This document shows, piece after piece, positions 1 to 12,495 of a DNA stretch of 64,000 nt (position 1 is its first letter; each line of letters starts with the position of its first letter). The DNA comes from Xanthostigma xanthostigma (lineage: Eukaryota; Arthropoda; Insecta; Raphidioptera; Raphidiidae). The stretch spans positions 17,874,001 through 17,938,000 of the forward strand of contig OY754469.1 of the NCBI GenBank assembly GCA_963575645.1. The letters are read 5' to 3'. A model generated the notes under the pieces. That model worked only from the letters and a program-made list of their open reading frames with translations. It ran no database searches and was not told the origin of the DNA. The translations under genes were made by a program, and so were the position numbers.

Positions 1-202
1 GTCATAAGCTGGATATTAAGAAGCGAAACTTCCTCCGAGAACCGAAGACTTCAAATAATTTATAAGATTTGAAAATCATATAATATTAGCAAAATTAAGT
101 TGTTGCGGGAAGAAACTATAAAACATGTTTTATCTCAATCGCGTGCGGAGCCGCGGGTAGCGGCTAGTGTAAGCGCAATAGAATCAATTTATTGTAACAT
201 AC
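1..202 (+). repeat. Interspersed repeat A, left part
   Basis: Begins gtcataagctggat and is closely matched by 11313-11547. Its right part (atatggcggg..., matched at 12497 onward) resumes at 926 after a transposon insertion. No coding sequence is seen. Confidence 0.7.
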
Positions 203-925
203 TTAAGGGGTTAGGTGGGTTTCAAAATTTCAAAAAATCGATTTTTTTTTGTTATCTTATAATTTTCACTATGTTTAGAATATTCTCTTAAAGTTTTAAA
301 ACGATCTGTTTAATATTCTAAGATATATAGCCTTCGGATGTTCTACCCTTCAGGCTATGTTATTTGAATGTAAATCTTTAATCGCGTTTTTCTCGAAACT
401 ACGTTTTTGAAATCGGTGGTCACGATTTCTCGAAAAATTATGAACCGATCTCTTTGAAATTTTGCACACTTCTTCAAAATAACATTATCTCGTGCTTGAA
501 CGAAGGATTTTTTTTTTCTATTTTAAGTGATTTTTCAAGGCCACGAAGGGTGCGAATTTTACTCAAAAAAAGGGTTTTTTTGTTCTCAACGCCGCCAAAA
601 ATGCAATTTTATTTATTTTTTTCCTTCGTCCAAGCACAAGCTTTAAGCATCTACTAACAGAAAATTTTTGGTTTTTGCATTTCCGATGAATCTGTCATGA
701 GTTATCCTGACCACGCCGATAGAACTTTTTTTTGAGGGGTCACAGGAAACGACGTGCCCACGCCTTAATTTTCAATATTTTTTAATGAAAATTTCACAAA
801 CTACTTATGAAATATATACCTTTTATATGGTAAATTGATGGAATGAAATATTTTGTTGGTTAAATAAAAAAAAATTCGTAAAAATGTACCTGTTTTGAGT
901 CTTTGAAACCCACCTAACCCCTTAA
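203..925. mobile_element. TIR element flanked by TTAA, about 715 bp
   Basis: The termini are inverted repeats: ggggttaggtgggtttcaaa at 207 and its complement ending at 921. TTAA sits on both sides (203-206 and 922-925), which could be a piggyBac-type duplication. No transposase is seen, so it is non-autonomous. It interrupts interspersed repeat A. Confidence 0.7.
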
Positions 926-1012
926 TATATGGCGGGTAGTTTTAGAGTCAACCGGTGTCCACATTTTTTTCACAATTATTACATATGCCACTTATATTTA
1001 TTTACATATTTT
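926..1012 (+). repeat. Interspersed repeat A, right part
   Basis: Contains atatggcgggtagttttag and cacatttttttcacaat, matched at 12497-12560. It continues repeat A beyond the TTAA-flanked insertion. Confidence 0.6.
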
Positions 1013-2520
1013 TAGGGTTCCGTACCCGAAGGTCAAACGGGACCCTATTACTAAGCCTCCGCTGTCCGTCTGTCTGTCTGTCCGTCTGTCTGTCTGTCCG
1101 TCTGTCTGTCAGCGGGCTGTATCTCAAGAACCGTAATAGGTAGAGAGTTGAAATTTTCACAGAGTATGTATTTCTATTGCCGCTAGAACAACAAATAATT
1201 AAAAAACCCCCAAAACTCCCCAAAGAGGAGCAAATTCAGTTTTTTGCTTGTAAGTCGCTCAATTTAAATCAGATCGTTTCGAGACCTGTCTTAAACGAAA
1301 GAGCAGGAAATTTTACATAGATTTTGTATAACAGAATTCGTCGAAACACTTTTTTTATACAGCTTTATATAGAAATAAAATGTATAAATTCAATTTTGTC
1401 TAATCCATAGCATACACGGGGATCGTCTGTCTTCGTTTGTTGCATACTGTATTATGGGAATTTAAAAATTGCGTATGTTTTGTCTTAAAAAAAAGATTGC
1501 ATTTGTTCAAAAACGAATGTCATTTCAAATCTTTTGACATTAGTATTTGAAAATGCAACGCCTTCTGAGTTAACGATTTGAATAACTAATTTTAATTATT
1601 AGAACATATTGCTTTGACAGATGTAAACGTCATTTTTAACATTTTTTACCATTCCAACACCATGGATGAGCGAAATGAAACCAAATTTTGGGAGGATATT
1701 TGATATGCAAATATGAAGAGGCCTATTGTTTTTGAGAGACGTCGGCGCAAGCGCAAAAGAAATATATATTATAATGTTGTTTTTATAAGATAATAGTATA
1801 CTTTTCATAACGGCTTATTATTTTGTTTTACAGGAGTTTTGTAAAATAAATTTTTGAAAAAAATCGGCGCATGCGTAGAAGAAATATATACTATAAGGCT
1901 GGTTTTTATATAATAACGGCATACTTTTCATAACGGTTTATTATTCTATCTATGTTTACAAAAGTTTTGTAAATTTTTTGGGAAAAATTGGCGCATGCGC
2001 AAAAGAAATATATGCAATAAAGTTGTTTTATATAATAATAGTATATATTTCATAATGGTTTAAAAGAAAGTTTTGTAAAAAGTTTTAGGGGGAAAGGCGG
2101 CGCATGCGCAGAAGAGATATGTGCTATAACATTGTTTTTATATAATAATGGTATATTTTTCATAATGGTTTAATATTCTAAAGTTTTGTAGGTATTTTTT
2201 TTTTGGGGGGGAAATCGGCGTATGCGCAACAGAGATATTTGCCATAACGTTGTTATTTGATATAATGGTATATTTATCAAAACTTTATATTATTTTATTC
2301 TACAAGAAATTTTTGTAAAAAAAGTGTTTATAATACAAAAACGCCGGGGTGTATTATGTAAAATTTCACGCCTTGAAATTCTTGAACTACTTGCATACTC
2401 CCACTGGTTACATATTGTTATAGCGCCTCTCTTGTTTCTTTTACAAAAGTATTTAAAAAGTACATAGTGTACGGAACCCTTCGTGTGCGAGTCCGACTCA
2501 CACTTGACCGGTTTTTTTTT
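1013..2520 (+). mobile_element. Large interspersed non-coding element with CTGT microsatellite and internal minisatellite
   Basis: Starts gggttccgtacccgaagg, runs through a (CTGT/CCGT)n stretch (1064-1110) and ggctgtatctcaagaaccg, and ends ggaacccttcg ... cacttgaccggtttt. These ends resemble a repeat class very common in lepidopteran genomes (from general knowledge). The interior (about 1740-2330) holds degenerate tandem units of roughly 110-130 bp, each with a core like ggcgcatgcgcaaaagaga. No protein is encoded. Related interiors recur at 15512-17675, 22721-23935 and 24294-26110. Confidence 0.65.
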
Positions 2521-2960
2521 TAATTTACCATTTCAACTCCACAAATGGGGAGTTGTACCTAGGTACATACTAATTTAAATCAAAATTCTCTTTTCAAAAT
2601 TTTACATTTTTTCGTTTTTACGTATCCTTGAGTCCATAAAACATTAATGATTTTTTATAAAAAAACTATTCTGAAGATGGACTAATATGCCCGAAAGCGT
2701 TTAATAATTAAATAATAACAAAATATTATTTTTTGGAAAGGATTTCTTCTTATTTTCATCTGAAATTTTCCAAATTTATGGCGTATTTGAAAAATTTAAA
2801 AATTTAAAACCATAAAACATATTTTTGAAAAACGTCTGTTAGTCTGTACATCTGTGATCACGATACAATTCAAACGGCAAATCGATTCAAAACCAAATTT
2901 TGTTAAGATGTTTGACATGTAAATATGAAGAATCCTATTGTTTTTGGGAACATCGATGCA
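2521..2960. repeat. Repeat-derived AT-rich spacer downstream of GR1
   Basis: Contains fragments related to the accattccaac / aaaccaaattttg repeat found at 12580, 31860, 32260, 43330 and 61490, and a motif CTGAAGA...GAAAG at 2671-2698. No gene is seen. Confidence 0.45.
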
Positions 2961-3031
2961 TGTGCAGAAGACGTGTGCTACAATGTTGATTTTTCTATTG
3001 TATCTAATGGTATACCTGACAAAGTTATGAT

Positions 3032-3037
3032 TTTATT
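3032..3037 (-). promoter_or_regulatory. Poly(A) signal AATAAA of GR1
   Basis: AATAAA on the minus strand, 120 nt beyond the GR1 stop. The same hexamer sits at the corresponding place after all four paralogs. Confidence 0.55.
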
Positions 3038-3156
3038 GATTTTTGCAAGAATTTTTTATAAACATATTTCTGAATGTGCCTGCGTGTGTTATACGTATGT
3101 AGTGTGTAGGTAATATAAAATACACAATCCTTTTTTAATTGTTTTCTTTGATAAAT

Positions 3157-5522
3157 TCATCTTGTATCAAGCAACACGAATACGTAAGTTATTATATTTG
3201 TCAATATCTGAAATTTCAAAACCTAGTATTAGTAGATAGAAAGATAGAACTAGTGTAGTTAGTGAAAGTCGACTTACGGGAGCAAGCAACTCTGATGTCA
3301 ATTCGAAATATGGTCCCACAGTTACTTTCATGGGCCAGTATTTGATTTTTTCAATAAATATTCTGACTTGTTTCAATTCTTCTGGGTTGTTGTTCCACGT
3401 TGAACAATCCGTCAAAATGTCAAAAAATCGTAGTTGCTGAAAAATGATATAAAATTAAATAAAACAATTTTGATTATAGTGTCACCTCGTTTTCTTCAAT
3501 GAATTCAAACTACAGGATTTGAGGCCAATATTATAACATATAAATAATTAATTTATGTTCAATAACACATATCATATGAATGACTTATAAGACTTTTTAA
3601 AATCACAATTTTTGGATTATTTTATTTTATTTTAATTTGTAATAAATTATAGATTTTAGATTCTGAAGAAAACACAATTAGATGCCGAAACGTTGATCAA
3701 TAAACTAAGCAAATAAAAATTGTTTTCTTTTTGACCTCAAATCCTGTATTTTGAATTAATTAAAATAATTTTACCATTGTTGATCTGAATTACAAGCTTT
3801 TCGCGAGAAGTTTAAATTTTTATTTCTTTATTTTAATATCTCACGACAAATTTTTGGGTTAGGCCAACAATGACAAAGTGATTTTATTTGTTTGATTGTT
3901 AGTTATTTTGTTCGTTTCAGTACATTTTAGGAAAAGGTTTGTGTTAAAAGGATTTTTTACTTATATTTTATTATTTTCGTTTTAGTCGACCAAAACGACG
4001 ACCAAAAGGAACCCAAACACGTTGCGTCTATCATAGGTTTTTAAAAAGTTGAATAATTAATTGAGCTGACTATCTTGAAAGCAACATCACGTTATAATAT
4101 TATTAGATTATTGTATTGCAATCGATACTACATTAGTATGCAAGTATGGAAGTGCTTCAAAATCTACTGGCAACATCTGATCCAAACTGACAGACTGAGT
4201 GACTGACAAACATGTGAAGTTGAATAAAAGCTTGTTAAAAAAATATTTACCGCTTGGGACATGGTCGTCGCTCCTTGACAAAAAGTGACATATACGCCTA
4301 TTTCCAGCGCAGACACGATAACAATGATCATCTGATTATAACCAAATTTCCAATTCATCAATGACATAACAAGAAAATACATTTCGAAAATCAAATGCAC
4401 AAGCTGCATTGTAATATATGCCAATGTTTGATTTTTATACATGTTATTTAACTTTTCCAAACAAACCCTGCTCACATATTCGTTATGAAATCGAAAATAG
4501 TCGATTTTTTCTGCGCGATTCATTCTCAGAGTCGTCGGATGAAAATCGTGTTCTTCGAAGCATTTGCATAGACGAAAAAGGTAGCCAAAATAAAAATAAT
4601 AACTGTTCGAGATTTCGACTTGTCGCCTGGGATGAAGGTGATTATAATTTAATTCGAAGGTCATTGTATTATAAAGACAATTCAAAACGGCGATACAATA
4701 TAGACCGCCCACGCTATACAGCATCGAAAAACAACCCCATTGGGCACACGTGACAATAAATGCATAAGCGTGCGGCTGCATATCGCCTAAAATAAGAAAT
4801 TGGTTCATTTTAAATAAAAGTATTATTAATAACTGCGTCTGTATTTTGGTTTAATAAAAAATGAGTTAATAAACTATTATTTCTCGCTCAAATTAAAATG
4901 GAATATAGGTTATAATTTATTTTTTTATTATTTAAGGATTCAATAATGAAACATTTGTGACATAAAATTTCGTATAAGTGACCCTTTTCGCCATTAGGCA
5001 AGTAAGTCTCTGATTTCAAGAGTTTTGAATACAAGCTTTTCATGTGAACCGAGACATATATTTACCTGAAATTACCGAACAGTGTATAAACACAGAGTTC
5101 GACAAGGTCATTGCAGCAATAAAGCCAATGTACATGTACTGAATAAGCAGAGCACGTTTCATAGCATCCTGGCACCAGATACTTTGAAAATACTTGAAAA
5201 CGTTTAATAGAACTTTTGATTGAGAGGGAGCAATGCACAGCGACAACAAAATTAAGATAGCGGATGAATAGCCCCAAAAAAGATGAATTTGAAATATGAA
5301 GTTATCATCGGATGCAGACAAATCGAATGTTTGACATGTTTTCAAAAATTGGTACGCGTAAATGAAAAACATAGTCCAGGAATAAAAATACCACGTTTTT
5401 GAGATTCGATAAACGCATTTTCCACTTTCGTGCTTCCATTTAAATGGAAAGACACCGCTTAATCGGCATAATGTAAATGCATATTTGAAACCTTGACAAA
5501 TACAATTTGGACTGTTTGACAT
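3157..5522 (-). CDS. Gustatory-receptor-like 7TM chemoreceptor, copy 1 (GR1), four exons
   Basis: Predicted ligand-gated insect taste receptor of the plasma membrane, 400 residues. Exons on the minus strand: 5522-5066, 4786-4251, 3436-3278 and 3207-3157 (stop TGA). All junctions are GT-AG. Intron 1 is phase 1 (donor TCAG|GTAAAT); introns 2 and 3 are phase 0. The joined frame stays open throughout. Hydrophobic segments lie near residues 43-60, 77-98, 124-150, 158-190, 272-295, 303-325 and 384-397, giving seven. An N-terminal GVFPF motif (23-27) and the C-terminal TYVFVLLDTR fit the GR pattern of TYhhhhhQF encoded by a small last exon after a phase-0 intron. The usual QF is replaced. The start is the ATG at 5522: the frame is open upstream but has only a TTG there, and a splice-acceptor-like tttgtttcag ends 10 nt before the ATG. 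GR1 lacks the intron-2 transposon shared by the other copies. An odorant receptor is the main alternative; ligand unknown. Confidence 0.85.
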
Positions 5523-5582
5523 TTTTTCAGTGCTGAAACAAACATAGACGTATAGATAAAATTCACTAGGAAAGAGAAACAA

Positions 5583-6083
5583 GATCGTAGCACGCTCATT
5601 TTGACGCCCTCAATTTATTAAGGTGTAGAATAAAATACATTTTACCATTCCAATTCATAAATGCCAAAATTCACTTTTCAAAACTTTACAAAAGAATTTC
5701 TAATAAGTTCCCTAGAATCCAAAAAAACACATTTTTGAAAAAACTCTGTGCGTCTGTTAGTTAAAAGTATAATTCAATCATTTCGAATTTAGATGTTTAT
5801 TGTACAGGGCTTAGTTTTACGTCTTTCTTAGGGGCTCTACAAAGGAGCTGAGAGTTAAAAAAATACTAAGACGTATTCGTATGTAAAATTTTCCACAGAA
5901 TCTGAATTTGAAATAAAAAAGTAAGGTTCCTATTTAAAGTTGGACCCTACGAGACACTTTTAGGGCCCTCGGGCCCAAAATATATTTTGCCATTCGATAG
6001 AAAGAAAAAGATTATTAAAAAAATGTCATTTTGATAGAAATAAAATTAATCGTCATATATTTTAACTAATAAAATTACGTTGT
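5583..6083. other. GR1 upstream region, no gene seen
   Basis: Directly upstream of GR1 is gtgtagaataaaatacattt, conserved before all four GR starts. It is followed at once by an interspersed-repeat fragment (accattccaattc...). No TATA-like or initiator site can be assigned with confidence. Confidence 0.4.
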
Positions 6084-6977
6084 TATACAGGGTGAGTCAG
6101 ACCACCCGTATCAGTCGTTTTTTCCGAAAACGGTTAGTCGTAGAGAGTTGTGTCAAAAATCCGTATTATAAAAGCCCTTATGAAGAATCGAATGGTGATA
6201 TTTCCCCCCCCCCCCCCCGGAAAGGTCGGTTTCCTTGTTAGTTTGCTCCGGAATGTTCAGAACTCCGGAATGTTAAATGGCACGATAGGTCGAAAGTGGT
6301 ATTGTTGAAAAGATCTTTAAAAAATAAGCAAGTTTTGTAGGACATTTTTTTTTGTTACTGCCACCCCTGTTCAGTAATATTCGTTTGAAATTATTAAATT
6401 AACATGTCAGAATAACAAACTTAATTTGAAAAGTCGTCATTTAAAATCTAGTTACCTAAATAAACAATGTCACAAATGTTCAAACTGACTTCAATTTACT
6501 TCTGAACACTGCGGAGCTCTTCTAGATATGTTATGAGTACCTGGAAGTATTTTCCGACAAAAAAAACAATTGCAATTATTGAAAACTTATTGTGACATAG
6601 TTTAATAATTAGGTAACTAGATTTTAAATGTCGACTTTTAAAATTAAGAATGTTATTCTGACATGTTAATTTAATAATTTCAAAACGAATATTACTTAAC
6701 AGGGGTGGCAGTAACAAAAAAAAAAATGTCCTACAAAACTTGCTTATTTTTTAAAGATCTTTTCAATAATACCACTTTCGACCTATCGTGCCGTTAAACA
6801 TCCCGGAGTTCTGAAAATTCCAGAGCAAACTAACAGGGAAGCCGACCTTTCCGAAAAAAATATCACAATTCGATTCTTCATTAGGGCTTTTATAATACAG
6901 ATTTTTGACACAACTCTCTACGACTAACCGTTTTCGAAAAAAACAACTGATACGGGTGGTCTGACTCACCCTGTATA
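6084..6977. mobile_element. TIR/foldback element, about 890 bp, TA ends
   Basis: Ends are tacagggtgagtcagacc and its complement ggtctgactcaccctgta, flanked by TA. The inverted arms run several hundred bases inward (about 6086-6470 and 6590-6975). They diverge at a 15-base C run (6204-6218) that corresponds to a short A/T-rich tract in the other arm. No transposase is seen. Confidence 0.75.
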
Positions 6978-9900
6978 ATGTCTTTCAAATTTCCTTATGT
7001 GGCATTTGTCCAATAGTGTCATGAAATATCCTAAATTATGTTGACAAATCGCCAGAAGTGCACTTGATGAAATAAAATATAAGAAAAATTGAGCCATCGA
7101 GTGGGCCACCGACGTTCTTAGTATCGTTGATATCTCTCTGTCATACTTCCACTTAGCCTTCTGGCGTTTTGCAGGTAATCTAGTTTTGAATTACAGAATA
7201 AGTATAGAAATTGCCAGAAGTGCACTGAGTCACATAATTATTGTAAAATTTTTTGCAACATTTGCTCCTTCTGGCGATTCTTTATCTTCCGCTTAGTCTT
7301 TTGGCAATTTTTTTCCTACTTACTTGTACTATCTCCTATTATTCTGCAAATTTTCAGAATTGCACCTTATCAATTAATTTACGTTAAAAAATTGCATATT
7401 TAACCCCCTATCCTCGCGTTATTCTTCCAGGGTGCCTTCTGGTGGCTCGCCTCACGCTATATCGGTAACAATCGAACCTGTAAACTATAAAATTTTCAAT
7501 TCCCTGAGTCACCCCTACTCCTCCGTAGCCAGCTCTCCGACTATAACCCCTTAAACAATATAAATAATTCGTTCCCCGCCTTAAAGGTTTCTGATTTTCA
7601 ATAATATAAAAAAAATAAGTTTAAAAAAAAACATCAAAATCGAAGCTGTTCTTGCGGACTTAGAAGTAAAAGGCTTCATTGACGCGACTAATAGAAAAAT
7701 TTAGAATTAAAATTATGTACCAACATAATAAAAATGATTAAATTAAAATAATGTGCCTACATAATAAAAATTCAGAATTAAAATTATGAACCTACATAAT
7801 AGAAATGTTTGTTGGGAAAACCATAATAATAAAAAAATTGCATTATCTACATAAAAAATTCAGTCAAATGTTTCTTCTGAAATTAAAATTATTAAATATT
7901 TTTATATTTTTTGGAAAAATATTTTACTATTAAATAGTAAAACTGCGTGTCATACCTACCTGTACCTACTTTTGAAATTTCAGTAACCATATGTACCTTC
8001 TGACTTTCAGACACTCGTGTAACGCAATACGTATTTTTGTGTAGTTTTCGACACAAAAATATTAAAAAAAAAACATTAGTTCCAATAAATGTTTAATACG
8101 ATTGCCCAATATGGGTGTTGATATTTATATATAGGTATTATATCTAGATCTAGACACACTGTGTAATCAGCCAAGTTCGATCAGCATTAATTTTATAGTA
8201 CCTATATTATTTACACGGGTCCTCCGTAACTTAAAATGTCCTTGACCTGCACACATATAATTTTATTTGAAATGAAAACTTGTTAAGTGAAAACTACGCA
8301 CGCTTTTAGATCTCAATTCTTTTTTGTACGGAACTTGGCCCCATTTTCAGACTTACGTTTTTAGTGGGATTATCTTTTGCATATTCGATGATCCATTAAA
8401 TAAATTAAAAAAATAAAACCACTTAATAACATAGTATATAAAAAGTGGGTCAAAAGTATCCCCCTTTGTGTATCTTAAACAAATACATTTTTGGGATTGT
8501 ACCAATAAGAAGACAATGTTTGATTTTTAAGAGTTTCAAAAGTGGACCTTAATTTTCTGGCAATAGTTGAGACATCATTATTTGTATGAAATTTTCTTAT
8601 TTTATGTCTGACTAGTAGCCCGGTACGGCTTCGCCCGAATTTTTAGATTACTACCGTTTATTCTGCGACTTACGTTGCAAAATTAGTCTCCACGAAAAGC
8701 GCTTTTATTTTTACGCGAGGGGGAAAAATTGATGCCGTGTTTCTCAATTATCAAGCTACAACTTTAGGCAAAAAATGTAATTCGAAACAAAATATTCCGT
8801 CGACTGAACTAATTATATTGAACTTAATATGTAAAAACACTAAAAAAATTAAAATATAAAAAAACTGAAATATTACTTAAAACTACTCACTAAAAATATA
8901 TTATCCTCTCTTTTCCTTTCAAATCAAATAATTTACAGTCCAAATTAGTGATTTACACCGTGAATCGTAATTATTTTGACGTTTATAATATACATTGTTG
9001 TTCCAGGGCCTGCTCGTAATACTTCATTTATTTTGTTAGGTTCTTCCTTCGCATACCTGAGTCTGTCCCACGCTGACTCGCCATATCTATCCGGCTATAC
9101 CCTTTGCTCTCTCTCTTTATAATATTAGTATAGATTAAGAATCAATAAAATTTTGAGCCCTTTGTTCATAGAATAAATAGACCAGAAGATTTCATATAAT
9201 AAAAAAAAGAACTTTTTCTAGGTTAGTAAACTTTACTTCTATTAGTAGAAATTTAGCGCGCTCACATTTGTTATATACTTCACGCGCTAGTGTTAAATGA
9301 GCCATTTTACGACTGCTATAATTATACACGCATACAAATATTTTCTAGGAGGAAATGCAAATAATAGTTAACGTATCTTAAACGTAAATGCAGCTTTATG
9401 TGCGAGATGTGGCATCATATTAAAACGGAACCATCAAATTCGTTTCTGTTGTATCTTTTATAATTTTCGCATACCTACTACGTTCAAAATATTCTTTATT
9501 AACTTCCCAGTGTATTGGAAAGTTATTGTAATGGATCCAAAAAGTAAAATTAAATATTTTAGCAAAATTTTTCAAAAGACATTTAAGTGTATGTGTACGC
9601 ACGTAGGTACGTAGTCATTTATTTCTAAGACGAAATCTTGAGATAAAAAAATGATACCGACTATGTTAGGGTGCCAATTGATGCGTATTAACGTAAATAC
9701 GATCTGAAAAAAAAAATGTTTTCAAAATCGGTCAAACCGTTTTTTTAACCAAAAGACACCAAAAAAGTGAATTTTACACAAATATTGTGTATAAAAAAAC
9801 TATATCAACTTCTTTTGGGTGTCAATCCAAGCTTGTTTACGACATTTTGATTTGAAAGAATTATTAAATCGCTCCATGCGTTTATTTTTTTTTTTTATTT

Positions 9901-11312
9901 AAACAAAAAGACAACAAAATATTTCTTGGTTGCAATTTGTTATTTACATATTTAATTTTCAATATTGATCATAACGGAGATGTTGGTCGTGTGGATCTCA
10001 AGGATCGCATTTGTAGAGTACCATTAAACGACTCACCTCACGGCCCATTTTGTTTTTAATTAATCAAACTGCTTTCGAACTTTCCAAATACTCAAGGAAT
10101 TCAATTTAATTTAAAAATAGTAGTCGGAACACTTTCATGTCTTGAAAGTGAATGGTGCTATTTATACAGTTTAAAAAACTACCTTTTTATAGTTGGAAAT
10201 GAGAATGTGCGTTCGAGCGTAAAGCAAAGCGATGCAGAAATGAAATCGATTGAAAGATGTCGGTTTTGGTTTGTTTCCGAATTGTAACAGGAATTGAACT
10301 CAGGAAATCTCTTTAAAAATGTCAAATAAACGTCTGTTGTTTGGGTTCTGTTGTTCAGCTGGTGAATTTCAAGCTCTTAATAATATTGTAACAAAACTGT
10401 TCTAGTTCGTGGTGGAAACTATTTATTTACAATAACAAACGTTTAACAAAACAGTTAAACACACAAACGAAAAGTACTTCTCTAACGTAACAGAAATAAT
10501 AATTTTTGACTAATAAAATAAAAGAATAAGTAATGAAACATATAAAGTCACTATCAATGTACACAAAATATTTACAACAAATAAACACACCAAATTTTAT
10601 TAGCACACTTATCTGTTAACTATATTATATAAGAGATTATTTATGTTAAACCAGATTTTATATAATCGAAATCAATGGTCTATTATACTGCACTCCGCGC
10701 TAGTATTTATTTCCTAGGTATTTATTTCGCACACGTGTTTGACTATAATATTATACCTATATATAACACTGAAACGAAAATGTATAGTGGCTCTTTAAAA
10801 ACTGGGAAATATTGTAAATTGTAACTTTTTGCTCTTCCGTCTCAAAAGGCTGCCGACCCATGGCCTAGAGCAATCTCTAGCTCCACCTAACTCTAGAGTA
10901 GGAATTCAAGATCAATCGGGAAAGACTTGAAATATGTTGACTTTTTACAATAAGTAATTTTTGTTACTTTATTTAGGAAAGCATAAGACATTATACAAGA
11001 GAATATAATTATTTAAATAATGATAGGTACCTATTTTTTGAAAAATTCAAAAAATGAATCAGAATGTCTCTGAAAATAATAAAAAAAATGTTTCTATTCC
11101 CTTTGCATTCAGTTAGACCTCAGCGAAATTATTTTTCGATTTATAGTTCATTGCAGTGACTTATTTAAATACATACAGACTTCTAAGTTTATAGGGAAGG
11201 TAAATGCCTAAACAAAGATAAAAACTATTTTGTCCTTTTTAGAGACATTCTGAGGACGCTGAGATATTCGAAGAAATGTTCACCAGATTACATAACGTAG
11301 TAATGAAGAGAA
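6978..11312. other. Gene-free AT-rich stretch
   Basis: No supported coding region on either strand. It holds short repeats (gccagaagtgcac at about 7045 and 7212), a segmental repeat at 7955-9215 and a fragment cccggtacggcttcgcccga (8630-8655) of a dispersed element. The part from 9216 to 11312 shows nothing I recognise. Confidence 0.5.
7955..9215 (+). repeat. Segmental repeat paired with 33935-34850
   Basis: Shares long collinear blocks with 33935-34850, for example gtgaaaactacgcacgc and gaacttggcccc. Part is also present at 50155-50245. A tract at 8610-9135 is unique to this copy and looks inserted. Non-coding. Confidence 0.6.
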
Positions 11313-11547
11313 GTCATAAGCTGGATAATAAGAAGCGGAGCTACCTCCGAGTACCGAAGGTTCTCCAAACTTTAAAAAAATTTCAAATAATTTATAAGAT
11401 TTGAAAACCATATAATATTAGCAAAATTAAGTGTTTGCGGGAAGAAAATATAAAACATTATTTCATTTCAATCGCGTGAGGAGCCGTAGGTAGCGGCTAG
11501 TGTAAAGTGTAAACGCAATAGAATCAATTTATTGTAACATACTTAAT
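11313..11547 (+). repeat. Interspersed repeat A, second copy, left part
   Basis: Matches 1-202 (gtcataagctggataataag...). The right part resumes at about 12496 (atatggcgggcag), interrupted by a different transposon from the one in the first copy. Confidence 0.7.
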
Positions 11548-12495
11548 ACTTAGAGAACGGTGATAGAAATAGTCAACGTGCACTTGGTGGCTGAAACGCT
11601 CTCTTTCGTGTAGTCACGCTTAGTGGAGTAGGGGTTTAGCGGATTGCGATACGACGCTGGGGCACTTAAAAAAAAAACGACAAAATTTCTCTACTAAATG
11701 GCAGAAAATGACTGAAAGTCATCTGGGGGGGACATCCTAATTGCTGAAAAAATATTTTCTGCCAATTTACTCTCTGCAAAAACTTTAAAAATCCTTTCAA
11801 AAAATCCAAAAAAGGCAAAAAAATAAAACAAAAAAAAATTAGATTTCATATTGAAACTTGACGAAATGGTTGATTGGGTAGCCCGGAATAGGAGAAAAAA
11901 ATTTCTTGGCTCCAACTGACCTCACTTCCTTTCGATGATACTTTAAAATTTGTACAGACAAAGTCCTCGCTCGGTGGCTGAAATTCTTACCGGGCTCTCT
12001 ATTAGTAGCCAAAACGTTTGAAAAAAATATTATCTGCCGATTTTGTCACTGCTAGATCACAATCTGCCAATTTAATGTACTTGTCAAATGCTTTACCTGA
12101 ATACCATTTTAAACTTTCCGCGAACATGACGCGTTTTTGCAAGATCGATTTTGGCAGAAAACTGTACCTACCTCGGGATTCTCTATAAGAAAACGAACCG
12201 TTTGAGTTCGGTTTCACTCACCGTATTTATTTATTATACTGACAGTCTCTGCAAGGGGTTAATTGGCAAAAAATATTAGGAAATACCCCCAAATGCCTTT
12301 CAGTCATTTTCTGCCATTTAGTAGAGGAATTTTGAATTTACGTTTTTTTTTAAAGTGTCCCAGCGTCGTATCGCAACGAGCTTGACCTCTACTCCACTAA
12401 CCGGATTTGTAGAGGGGGACTCAGACTACACTTAAGAGAGCGTTTCTGCCACCAAGTGCTCCTTGATCATTTCTGCCACCGTTATCGAACTATAA
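11548..12495. mobile_element. TIR/foldback element, about 950 bp, in repeat A
   Basis: The inverted arms are long (roughly 200 bp or more). The left arm has gcacttggtggctgaaacgc and ttgcgatacgacgctggg; the right arm carries the complements near 12440 and 12365. Both arms contain ctactaaatggcagaaaatg or its complement. No transposase is seen. Confidence 0.7.

Noticed and set aside
1002-1223. Frame across the CTGT repeat
   Set aside because: It is a translation of a microsatellite within an interspersed repeat.
4418-4753. Open frame of 111 codons on the plus strand
   Set aside because: It is antisense to GR1 exon 2 and is not kept open in the other copies.
5040-5582. GR start 20 codons further upstream
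   Set aside because: Only a TTG is available there in GR1. The ATG at 5522 is conserved in all copies and follows an acceptor-like site.
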